Source: Gammaproteobacteria bacterium (GTDB taxonomy: Bacteria > Pseudomonadota > Gammaproteobacteria > Steroidobacterales > Steroidobacteraceae). Taken from it: a DNA stretch of 64,000 bases. A program made the position numbers and the translations under genes. Under the pieces are notes generated by a model. That model worked only from the letters and a program-made list of their open reading frames with translations. It searched no databases and was not told the DNA's origin. This document shows, piece after piece, positions 19,721-29,220 of the stretch. Where the stretch lies: assembly GCA_003164785.1 (NCBI GenBank), contig PLUE01000008.1, positions 26,089 through 90,088 of the forward strand. The letters run 5' to 3'. How positions within the stretch are numbered: the stretch's first letter is position 1; the number at the start of each line of letters is the position of its first letter.

Positions 19721-21135
19721 GTCGCACCCTGCGCCGCGACGGCCCCGGCGCCGCGCGCCGTCACGGCCCCCGCACCCCGCGCGCGCAGCGCTGCCAGCAA
19801 CTTGTCGTGCAAGCCGCCGAACCCCCCGTTGCTCATCACGAGCACCTGGTCGCCGGGATGGGACTCATCGGCCAGCCGCTGGACCAGTGCATCGACGGTC
19901 GCGGCAAAACCTACGCGCTCCCCGAGCGGAGCCAACGCCGCGGGCAAATTCCAGCCCAGATCCGGTGCATCGAGAAACCAAGCACGGTCGGCCAACGCCA
20001 ATGACGCCGCCAACAGATCGCGATGCACGCCGAGCTTCATGGTGTTGGAGCGGGGCTCGACCACGGCGATGATGCGCGCATTGCCGACGCGCGCACGCAG
20101 GCCCCGCAGCGTGGTCTCGATCGCGGTGGGATGGTGGGCGAAATCGTCATAGATCGTCACCCCACCCACCACACCGCGAATCTCCATGCGACGCTTGACG
20201 CCCCGAAACTCGCCGAGCGCCTGCGCGGCGCGCTCGGGACTCACCCCCACGTGCGCCGCCGCCGCGATCGCCGCCAACGCGTTCGTCACATTGTGCTTGC
20301 CGAGCAGCTCCCATTTGACCTCGGCGACCACTTTGCCGTGCAATTGCACCAGGAACTGCGCCGATGCGCCGGCGTCGTCGCGCGCCGTCCAATCGCCGGC
20401 TGCGTGCGCGCCGAAGGTCTCGCACGGCGTCCAGCAACCCATCGCGAGCGTGGTGGCCAGCTCCGCGTCGTCGCCGTTGACGATCAGACGTCCGACCGAC
20501 GGCACGGTACGCAGCAATTGATTGAATTGGCGGCGAATGGAGGCCACGTCCGGATAGATATCCGCGTGGTCATATTCCAAATTGTTGAGGATCACCGTGC
20601 GGGGCCGGTAATGCACGAACTTCGCCCGCTTGTCGAAGAATGCCGTGTCGTACTCGTCCGCCTCGATCACGAAATACGGCGACGACCCGAGGCGCGCCGT
20701 GGACTCGAAATTCGTCGGCACGCCACCGATCAAGAAGCCCGGACGCAACCCCGCATGCTCCAATATCCAGGTCAACATGCTGCTGGTCGTGGTCTTGCCA
20801 TGCGTACCGGCCACCGCCAGCACATGCCGATCTTTCAACACCTGTTCCGCGAGCCACAGCGGCCCCGACGTATAGGGCATGCCTCGATCCAGCATGGCCT
20901 CGATGACCGGGCTGCCGCGACTCAGCGCATTGCCGACCACGACGATGTCGGGCTTCAGGTCCAACTGGTCGGCCCCGTAGCCCTGAACGAACTCGACACC
21001 TAAGGCCGTGAGCTGCGTGCTCATCGGCGGATACACGTTCAAGTCCGAGCCCGTGACGCGAAACCCCGCCGCCTTCGCGATCGCCGCGATCCCGCCCATG
21101 AAAGTGCCGGCAATTCCCAAAATATGAATGTGCAT
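19717..21135 (-). CDS. mpl: UDP-N-acetylmuramate:L-alanyl-gamma-D-glutamyl-meso-diaminopimelate ligase
   Basis: Murein-recycling ligase that attaches the recovered tripeptide to UDP-MurNAc. The 472-residue protein starts MHIHILGIAGTFMGG, and has the ATP loop AGTHGKTTTSSML (about 108-120), the EADEYDTAFFDKR motif and YDDFAHHPTAI. The C terminus ends in an eight-residue repeat (ARGAGAVT, ARGAGAVA, AQGAT) absent from usual Mpl proteins. The start codon immediately follows the stop of the upstream small membrane-protein gene, and the stop overlaps the GTG of the Lon-N-domain gene. Confidence 0.95.
   Translation of the reverse strand: MHIHILGIAGTFMGGIAAIAKAAGFRVTGSDLNVYPPMSTQLTALGVEFVQGYGADQLDLKPDIVVVGNALSRGSPVIEAMLDRGMPYTSGPLWLAEQVLKDRHVLAVAGTHGKTTTSSMLTWILEHAGLRPGFLIGGVPTNFESTARLGSSPYFVIEADEYDTAFFDKRAKFVHYRPRTVILNNLEYDHADIYPDVASIRRQFNQLLRTVPSVGRLIVNGDDAELATTLAMGCWTPCETFGAHAAGDWTARDDAGASAQFLVQLHGKVVAEVKWELLGKHNVTNALAAIAAAAHVGVSPERAAQALGEFRGVKRRMEIRGVVGGVTIYDDFAHHPTAIETTLRGLRARVGNARIIAVVEPRSNTMKLGVHRDLLAASLALADRAWFLDAPDLGWNLPAALAPLGERVGFAATVDALVQRLADESHPGDQVLVMSNGGFGGLHDKLLAALRARGAGAVTARGAGAVAAQGAT
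19720..19782 (-). repeat. 24-bp tandem repeat at the 3' end of mpl
   Basis: About 2.6 copies of a 24-bp GC-rich unit encode ARGAGAVT, ARGAGAVA and AQGAT just before the mpl stop codon. The unit keeps the reading frame. It is one of several short tandem repeats at gene 3' ends in this window. Confidence 0.75.
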
Positions 21136-21666
21136 TCAGGCGTCCGGCAGCAATTGCTGCTCCAGCACCAGGGACAACAAGAAGTACCCCACGCTCACGG
21201 CGATGCCCACGGCAACGCCCGAATCCAGCGCGGCACGCCAGATATTGGCGCAGGCGAGCAGATACCAGATGAGCCCCAGGCACAGCAACGCGCCGATCGG
21301 AACCGCCATGGGTCGATCCGACCCGACGACGTCGAGCAGCGAGGCCAGTGGATACAACACCACCTCGGCGAGCACGGCGACGCCGAGCAGCGCGCTGGCG
21401 GTCTGCAGGAAACGCTGCCCATGCTTCGCGACGGCCAAAACCGCCCATGCGAACAGCAGCGGCAACCCGACGCTCAATAGCACCCGGGACAAGATTCGAT
21501 CACTGGGGCCGGGCGGCAACAGCGCCCCGACGACCTCGAGCAGCGCCACGGCGGCGGCCACGAGGCCCAACAAGAGCAACGACGACGGCAATTGAGCCGG
21601 CGATCGACGCCAGATGGCAATTTCCCAGAATGCTTTAGCGAGTCGGAGCATCGTTCGATCAGTCAT
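21136..21666 (-). CDS. Small polytopic membrane protein, unknown function
   Basis: A 176-residue protein with about five membrane helices, of which the clearest are SSLLLLGLVAAAVALLEVVGAL, LLSVGLPLLFAWAVLAVA and a C-terminal VAVGIAVSVGYFLLSLVLE. The overall look, with a cytoplasmic N terminus containing FWEIAIWRRSPAQLPSS, recalls small YIP1-like membrane proteins, but I do not recognise it firmly. Its stop is directly followed by the mpl ATG, so it is the first gene of a unit with mpl and the Lon-N-domain gene. Its start is about 35 bp from the divergent rnd start. Confidence 0.65.
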   Translation of the reverse strand: MTDRTMLRLAKAFWEIAIWRRSPAQLPSSLLLLGLVAAAVALLEVVGALLPPGPSDRILSRVLLSVGLPLLFAWAVLAVAKHGQRFLQTASALLGVAVLAEVVLYPLASLLDVVGSDRPMAVPIGALLCLGLIWYLLACANIWRAALDSGVAVGIAVSVGYFLLSLVLEQQLLPDA

Positions 21667-21701
21667 AATTCGTCTTTAAATTGTACACGCGGATCAAAGG
21701 T

Positions 21702-22799
21702 ATGCCCGACGCGATTTGGGTCGATCGACACGACGAGTTGCCGGCGCTGGGTCGCGCGCTCGAATCACAGTCCTTTATCGGGCTCGACACGGAATTCCTG
21801 CGAGAACGCACATTCTTTCCGAAACTCTGTCTGTTGCAACTCGCCGCCGGCGGCGACATCTGGTACGTGGACACGCTGCATGGCGGCGGCCTCGAATCCC
21901 TGGTGCCGGCGCTGACCTCGCCGCACACCAGCAAGGTCATTCATGCTGCGCGACAGGATCTCGAAGCCTTTTACCTGACCACCAAGCGCGTCATCTCCCC
22001 GGTCTTCGACACCCAGATCGCGGCCGGTTGCATCGGGCTCAAACCCCAGGTGGGTTACGCGGAACTGGTCAAGACCTTGCTGGACGTCACCATCCCGAAG
22101 GGCCAGACCCGCACCGACTGGTCGAAACGGCCGCTGACGCGCGAACAGCTCGAGTACGCCGCGGACGACGTGCTCTATCTCGGTGAGATCGCGACACGCC
22201 TCATCGCGAGCCTGAAGGAGTTGGGGCGGGAACACTGGGCCGCGGAGGACTGCGCCGCATTGGAGGATCCGCGCCTCTACGAGCCCGACCCCGCCGCTGC
22301 GTGGGAGCGGCTGCGCGGCATCGACCAGTTGAGTCCCACCCCGCGCGCCCGCGCCAAAACCGTTGCCATCTGGCGCGAGCGGCTGGCGCGCGAGCGCGAT
22401 CTGCCCCGCTCGTGGATCATCCCCGATGCAGCCATCTTCGCGGTCGCGCAGGAAAACCCCACTTCGCGCGCCGAGCTGAACGCTCTGCACGCCATGCCCA
22501 TGAATTTCAACGAAGCGTTCGCGACCAGTCTGCTGCGCACCCTGCACGAGGAATCCACGGTGCCCGTGACCGACATGAACCCGAGTCAGGACGCGCGACC
22601 GACGCCCGAACAGAAGGCCATGATCGAGCGGCTGGCCAAGATTGTCGACGCCCGAGCGGCGGAGTTGGGCGTGGGCGCTGAACTGCTGGCGCCCCGGGGC
22701 GAACTCAAGGCGCTGGCCATGGGAAAACGCGACACGCACGCGTTGACGGGTTGGCGGCGCAGCGAAATCGGCGACCGGCTGCTGAGCCGTCTCTCCTAG
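21702..22799 (+). CDS. rnd: Ribonuclease D
   Basis: 3'-5' exoribonuclease acting in tRNA and stable-RNA maturation. The 365-residue protein has the DEDDy acidic residues: DTEF in FIGLDTEFLRERTFF, the Asp in HAARQDLEAF, and YAADDVLYL in the third exo motif. A HRDC region follows (about 205-285), then a second helical domain. The ATG at 21702 has AAAGG upstream and gives the normal N terminus; an in-frame TTG seven codons earlier is less likely. It is divergent from the small membrane-protein gene. Confidence 0.94.
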   Translation: MPDAIWVDRHDELPALGRALESQSFIGLDTEFLRERTFFPKLCLLQLAAGGDIWYVDTLHGGGLESLVPALTSPHTSKVIHAARQDLEAFYLTTKRVISPVFDTQIAAGCIGLKPQVGYAELVKTLLDVTIPKGQTRTDWSKRPLTREQLEYAADDVLYLGEIATRLIASLKELGREHWAAEDCAALEDPRLYEPDPAAAWERLRGIDQLSPTPRARAKTVAIWRERLARERDLPRSWIIPDAAIFAVAQENPTSRAELNALHAMPMNFNEAFATSLLRTLHEESTVPVTDMNPSQDARPTPEQKAMIERLAKIVDARAAELGVGAELLAPRGELKALAMGKRDTHALTGWRRSEIGDRLLSRLS

Positions 22800-22819
22800 A
22801 CCGACATCTCTAGACCGAC
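22796..22819 (+). repeat. 14-bp direct repeat across the rnd stop codon
   Basis: CTAGACCGAC occurs at 22796 and again 14 bp later. The first copy contains the TAG stop of rnd. The duplication lies in the short gap between the convergent rnd and adk genes. It is listed because similar repeats mark other gene ends here. Confidence 0.6.
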
Positions 22820-22850
22820 CTCCAATCCAGGGCTGCAACCCGGCGGGTCG

Positions 22851-23510
22851 CTAGGCGATCTGGGGCTCCACGGCCCGCTGGATGCTCTCGAATACGGTCG
22901 CCATCGGGGCGTCCGCGTCCACCACCCGCAACAAGCCCGCGGTGGTGTAGTACTTGATGAGCGGCTTGGTCTGGGCGTCATACACCTCAAGACGCTTGCC
23001 GATGACCTCTTCCTTGTCGTCCGGCCGCTGAATCAGCACCGGATCGTGACCGCATTTCGCGCGGTGCGCCGCAGTATCCGGCGGCGACGTGAATATGTTG
23101 AATACCTGGCCGCACACCTGGCAGGTCCGCCGCCCCGTCAGCCGCTTGAACAAGATGCCCAGGTCGAGATTGAGCAGCACCACTGCCTCGAGCGGCTTGG
23201 ACAGGCCCAAGAGCATGCTTTCCAGGGCTTCCGCCTGGGCGATATTGCGCGGAAAACCGTCCAAAATGAAGCCCTTGGCTGCGTCGCTCTGGGCCAGGCG
23301 CTCACGGATCATGCCGAGCACGATCACGTCGTCGACCAGCTTCCCGGCATCCATGGCGGACTTCGCGCGCACGCCCAGCTCGGTCCCCTTGGACACGGCT
23401 TCGCGCAGCAGATCGCCGGTCGATATTTGCGGGACGCCATAGGTTTTGACTAGCAGTTGCGACTGGGTGCCCTTCCCCGACCCAGGCGCGCCTAACAGGA
23501 CTATTCGCAT
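22851..23510 (-). CDS. adk: Adenylate kinase with zinc-type LID domain
   Basis: Interconverts ATP plus AMP with two ADP. The 219-residue protein has the P-loop GAPGSGKGTQ, the AMP-binding STGDLLREAV and GFILDGFPRN. The LID carries CQVC (about 127-130) and KCGHD about 25 residues later, that is three Cys and one Asp in the zinc-binding arrangement known from Bacillus-type enzymes, instead of the hydrogen-bonded LID of E. coli. It is convergent with rnd and divergent from the phosphofructokinase gene. Confidence 0.96.
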   Translation of the reverse strand: MRIVLLGAPGSGKGTQSQLLVKTYGVPQISTGDLLREAVSKGTELGVRAKSAMDAGKLVDDVIVLGMIRERLAQSDAAKGFILDGFPRNIAQAEALESMLLGLSKPLEAVVLLNLDLGILFKRLTGRRTCQVCGQVFNIFTSPPDTAAHRAKCGHDPVLIQRPDDKEEVIGKRLEVYDAQTKPLIKYYTTAGLLRVVDADAPMATVFESIQRAVEPQIA

Positions 23511-23622
23511 GATTCTCGTTTCTTATGAAAGCGCGCTACCGTACCTTTGCGGCAAGCCATCGTCAAACTACCCTTCCGCAAGTCGTGCCGAAGGTGCGCC
23601 GATCGGCTATTCTCCGCGCTTC

Positions 23623-24894
23623 ATGCAGCGCACAGCACCCAAAAACGCGCTTTACGCGCAATCCGGCGGGGTCACCGCCGTCATCAATGCATCCGCCTGC
23701 GGCGTGATCGAAACCGCCCGTCGGTACCCGAAGCGTATCGGCAAGGTTTATGCCGGTCGGCACGGCATCATCGGGGCGCTCACCGAGGACCTGATCGACA
23801 CCAGCAAGGAAAGCCGTGCGACGATCAGCGGCCTGCGCTACACGCCGGGCGGCGCGTTCGGCTCGGCGCGTTACAAGCTGGCCGGCCTGGACAAGAACCG
23901 CACGCAGTACGAGCGCCTGATCGAAGTATTTCAGGCGCACGACATCGGCTATTTCTTCTATAACGGCGGCAACGACTCCATGGACACGGCACACAAGGTG
24001 TCGGAGATCGGCGTGCAGTTGGGATACCCGATCACCTGTATCGGCGTCCCCAAGACCGTCGACAACGACCTGCCCATCACCGATTGCTGCCCCGGCTTCG
24101 GTTCAGCCGCCAAGTACATCGCCGTGTCCACCCGCGAAGCCGCGCTCGATGTGATGTCGATGGCTCGGACGTCCACCAAGGTGTTCGTGCTCGAAGTCAT
24201 GGGTCGCCACGCCGGCTGGATGGCGGCCGCCGGCGGAATGGCCGGCGAGAAGGCCGGCGACTCGCCCCATATCATCCTGTTTCCCGAAATCGCCTTCGAT
24301 AAGCCCCAATTTCTCGCCAAGGTCAAAAAGTCGGTCGAGAAATACGGCTACTGCGTCATCGTCGTGTCCGAAGGCGTACGGGACGACACCGGCAAGTTCC
24401 TCGCGGAGGGCGGCACCAAGGACGCGTTCGGACATTCGCAACTCGGCGGCGTCGGCCCCATCGTCGCGCAAATGACCCAGGAAGCATTCGGGTACAAGTT
24501 TCATTGGGCGGTCGCCGACTATCTGCAACGATCGGCTCGGCACATCGCCTCGAAGGTCGATGTCGAGCACGCCTATGCGGTCGGCAAGGCCGCCGTCGAG
24601 ATGGCGCTGAAGGGCAAGAACGCCGTCATGCCCGTCATCGTGCGCAAATCATCCAAGCCGTATCGCTGGACCATCGGCGAAGCGCCGCTGGCGGCAGTGG
24701 CCAACAAAGAGAAGCAAGTGCCGCGCAGCTTCATCACCGCGGATGGCTTCGGCATCACGGCGGCCTGCCGCCGGTACCTGCTCCCTCTCATCAGCGGCGA
24801 AGACTACCCCCCGTACCGGCGGGGAGTGCCCGCCTACGTCACCCTCAAAGGAGCCGCCGTCGCGAAGCGCCTCCGTTCCAAATTCGAAGTTTAG
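23623..24894 (+). CDS. pfp: Pyrophosphate-dependent 6-phosphofructokinase
   Basis: Phosphorylates fructose 6-phosphate reversibly with pyrophosphate. The 423-residue protein carries YNGGNDSMDTA (about 114-124), where ATP enzymes have GGDGS, and PKTVDNDL (about 143-150) with the Lys that marks PPi use instead of the Gly of ATP enzymes. MGRHAGWMAA follows. The ATG at 23623 gives the usual N terminus (MQRTAPKNALYAQSGGVTAV); the longer frame upstream overlaps adk antisense. The gene lies 67 bp before hppA, and the two together link glycolysis with pyrophosphate energy. Confidence 0.92.
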   Translation: MQRTAPKNALYAQSGGVTAVINASACGVIETARRYPKRIGKVYAGRHGIIGALTEDLIDTSKESRATISGLRYTPGGAFGSARYKLAGLDKNRTQYERLIEVFQAHDIGYFFYNGGNDSMDTAHKVSEIGVQLGYPITCIGVPKTVDNDLPITDCCPGFGSAAKYIAVSTREAALDVMSMARTSTKVFVLEVMGRHAGWMAAAGGMAGEKAGDSPHIILFPEIAFDKPQFLAKVKKSVEKYGYCVIVVSEGVRDDTGKFLAEGGTKDAFGHSQLGGVGPIVAQMTQEAFGYKFHWAVADYLQRSARHIASKVDVEHAYAVGKAAVEMALKGKNAVMPVIVRKSSKPYRWTIGEAPLAAVANKEKQVPRSFITADGFGITAACRRYLLPLISGEDYPPYRRGVPAYVTLKGAAVAKRLRSKFEV

Positions 24895-24900
24895 AGTTGG

Positions 24901-24928
24901 TTCAATAAAAGTGTAATTATTTCAATAA
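24901..24928 (+). promoter_or_regulatory. AT-rich direct repeat in the hppA leader
   Basis: TTCAATAA occurs twice with a 20-bp period in the 67-bp gap between pfp and hppA. The gap is strikingly AT-rich for this genome and could hold a separate hppA promoter or operator. No clear -35/-10 pair is assigned. Confidence 0.3.
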
Positions 24929-24961
24929 CATAAATCGTGCCCGACGATACGGAGACACTCG

Positions 24962-27010
<2,049 letters not shown>

Positions 27011-27037
27011 GGCCCGGGGAAGGTCCTACCACTTGGG

Positions 27038-27071
27038 GTCGGCGGTGTCCTCGACATGGGACGCCGCCGAC
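27038..27071. terminator. Strong hairpin between convergent hppA and cysE
   Basis: A 13-bp GC-rich stem with one G-T pair (GTCGGCGGTGTCC with GGACGCCGCCGAC) encloses an 8-base loop, midway between the two convergent stop codons. No T run follows on either strand, so this may be a Rho-assisted or bidirectional block rather than a classic intrinsic terminator. Confidence 0.5.
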
Positions 27072-27103
27072 TCGAGCCGCCCTCGTGAGGAATTGGCGCC
27101 CGC

Positions 27104-28078
27104 TCAAATGTCGAAATAGATCGCGTCCGGCTCGACCGTGCCGTCGCGCGTGCCCACCCGCAGTTCCGGCTCCTTCAGCGACACCCGGGATCGTGCCGGC
27201 ACGCTGTGGGTGAGGAACACCGATCCACCGATGACGCTGTCCGCACCGACGACGGTCTGGCCGCCCAGTACGGTTGCGTTCGCATACAGCGTCGATCCGC
27301 TCTCGACCGTGGGATGCCGTTTCCGGCCACGAATGATCTGTCCACTCGCATCGCGCGGGAACGACAGCGCGCCCAAGGTCACGCCCTGGTACAACTTGAC
27401 GCCCTCGCCGATCTGCGTGGTCTCTCCGATGACCACGCCGGTGGCGTGGTCGATGAAGAATGCAGCGCCGATTTTCGCGCCCGGATGGATGTCGCAACCG
27501 GTTTTGGAATGCGCCCATTCCGTCATGATGCGCGCCATCATCGGAACACCCAGGTCGTAGAGCGCGTGCGCGATGCGGTACACGCTCACCGCCAACAAGC
27601 CCGGGTACGCCAGCACCACCTCGTCGAGATTGCTTGCCGCCGGATCGCCGTCGAACGCCGCTTGAACGTCACGCACCAGCAAACCGCGAATCTCGGGAAG
27701 CCTCCGCAGAAAGACCTGCGTCAGCTCGCGTGCCTGAGGCGCGCAGTCGCCGAACTCCGGGCGAGACGGTTCGCGTTCGCGCCCGTAACACAGGCAATGC
27801 TCCATTTCGTGCTCGATCTTCGGCGCCAGTGCCGCGACCGATTGAGCGATGTGCGCACCGAGATTCTCATCGTTGAGATCGGTTCGGCCAAAATACCCCG
27901 GGTACATCAGATCCAGCACGGACTCGAGTATCTCGACGATGGCCCCGCGTGAGGGCAGGTATCGATGCGAGATGCGGCGCGCACGTTCGTCGCCCAGATA
28001 GCTCGCGAGCAGTTCATCGGCGACCTGAGATGCCGCATCGGCAATGAATGTTGGCTCAGGGTTGGCAACCACGGGCAT
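27104..28078 (-). CDS. cysE: Serine O-acetyltransferase
   Basis: Makes O-acetylserine from serine and acetyl-CoA, the first step of cysteine synthesis. The 324-residue protein has an N-terminal helical domain and a left-handed beta-helix with GCDIHPGAKIGAAFFIDHATGVVIGET (about 190-217), including the catalytic Asp-His pair. The long N-terminal part resembles the EpsC/SrpH-type enzymes rather than the shorter E. coli CysE. It follows cysK by 3 bp, an operon for both steps. Confidence 0.92.
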   Translation of the reverse strand: MPVVANPEPTFIADAASQVADELLASYLGDERARRISHRYLPSRGAIVEILESVLDLMYPGYFGRTDLNDENLGAHIAQSVAALAPKIEHEMEHCLCYGREREPSRPEFGDCAPQARELTQVFLRRLPEIRGLLVRDVQAAFDGDPAASNLDEVVLAYPGLLAVSVYRIAHALYDLGVPMMARIMTEWAHSKTGCDIHPGAKIGAAFFIDHATGVVIGETTQIGEGVKLYQGVTLGALSFPRDASGQIIRGRKRHPTVESGSTLYANATVLGGQTVVGADSVIGGSVFLTHSVPARSRVSLKEPELRVGTRDGTVEPDAIYFDI

Positions 28079-28081
28079 GAC

Positions 28082-29065
28082 TCAGGCGACTGCCTGCATC
28101 TTTTCGACGTCCTCGAACAGACCTTCGAACAGCGCACCCGACAGGTACCGCTCGCCCGCATCCGGCAGGATCACCACGATGGTCTTGCCCTTGAATGCCG
28201 GTTCGCGGGCGAGCCGCAGCGCGGCAGCCATCGCCGCTCCGCAGGAAATGCCGCATAGGATGCCTTCCTCGCGCGCCAGCTTGCGCGCAGTGGCGATGGC
28301 CTCCTCGTTGCTCACCAACTCCACGCGATCGATCAGCGAGATGTCGAGATTCTTCGGAATGAAACCCGCACCGATGCCCTGGATCTTGTGCGGCGTCGGC
28401 ACCAGCGGTTGACCGGCCAGCGTCTGGCTGATGACGGGAGAGTTCGCAGGTTCGACCGCGACCGTGAGGATTTTCCTTGCACGGGTGTTCTTGAGGTACC
28501 GGGAAACACCGGTTAGCGTGCCGCCCGTGCCCACACCGGCCACGAATACATCGACCTTGCCCTCGGTATCGTCCCAAATCTCCGGTCCCGTGGTCGTCTC
28601 GTGGATCGCCGGATTCGCCGGATTCTCGAATTGCTTCATCAACACGTACCTGGACGGGTCTGTGGCGGCCAGCTCCTCTGCCTTGGCGATGGCCCCCTTC
28701 ATGCCCTTCGACCCTGGCGTCAACACCAGTTTGGCACCGAACGCCACCAGCACCTTGCGGCGCTCCATGCTCATCGTGTCGGGCATGGTCAGGACGCATC
28801 CGTAGCCGCGAGACGCGGCGGCAAAAGCCAGGGCGATCCCCGTATTGCCGCTGGTGGCCTCGACGATGGACATGCCCGGTTTCAGCGTGCCGCGCTCTTC
28901 GGCGTCCCACACCATGGCCGAACCGATACGGCATTTGACCGAATAGGCAGGATTACGGCCCTCGATCTTGGCGAGGATGGTCGCGCCACTGGCGGCATCC
29001 AAGCGGTTGATTCGCACCAAGGGCGTGCGCCCGATGGACTTCGTATTGTCTTCGTAAATCGGCAT
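28082..29065 (-). CDS. cysK: Cysteine synthase (O-acetylserine sulfhydrylase)
   Basis: PLP enzyme that makes cysteine from O-acetylserine and sulfide. The 327-residue protein begins with the typical [11 protein letters not shown], has the PLP Lys in [11 protein letters not shown] (about 44), the SGNTGIALA substrate loop and the [13 protein letters not shown] phosphate loop. CysM-type enzymes differ at several of these points, so CysK is preferred. GAGG lies seven bases before the ATG. It is the first gene of the cysK-cysE pair. Confidence 0.94.
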   Translation of the reverse strand: MPIYEDNTKSIGRTPLVRINRLDAASGATILAKIEGRNPAYSVKCRIGSAMVWDAEERGTLKPGMSIVEATSGNTGIALAFAAASRGYGCVLTMPDTMSMERRKVLVAFGAKLVLTPGSKGMKGAIAKAEELAATDPSRYVLMKQFENPANPAIHETTTGPEIWDDTEGKVDVFVAGVGTGGTLTGVSRYLKNTRARKILTVAVEPANSPVISQTLAGQPLVPTPHKIQGIGAGFIPKNLDISLIDRVELVSNEEAIATARKLAREEGILCGISCGAAMAAALRLAREPAFKGKTIVVILPDAGERYLSGALFEGLFEDVEKMQAVA

Positions 29066-29220
29066 GCAGCACCTCGTTGACTCTCAAGCTTCGACGATTT
29101 TCCTCCTAAGCGAGGGGTAAATACCATAGAAGTTTGTTATGAGGCCCTGCCTGGCGGTTATAAGCGACCGGTGGTGTCCGGATGACGGCCGACTCACTTG
29201 GGCTACGGGCGCCCTGCAAC

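Noticed and set aside
29066..29220. AGGAGG upstream of cysK as a leader-peptide start
   Set aside because: No start codon follows at a usable distance in an open short frame; the cysK ATG has its own GAGG.
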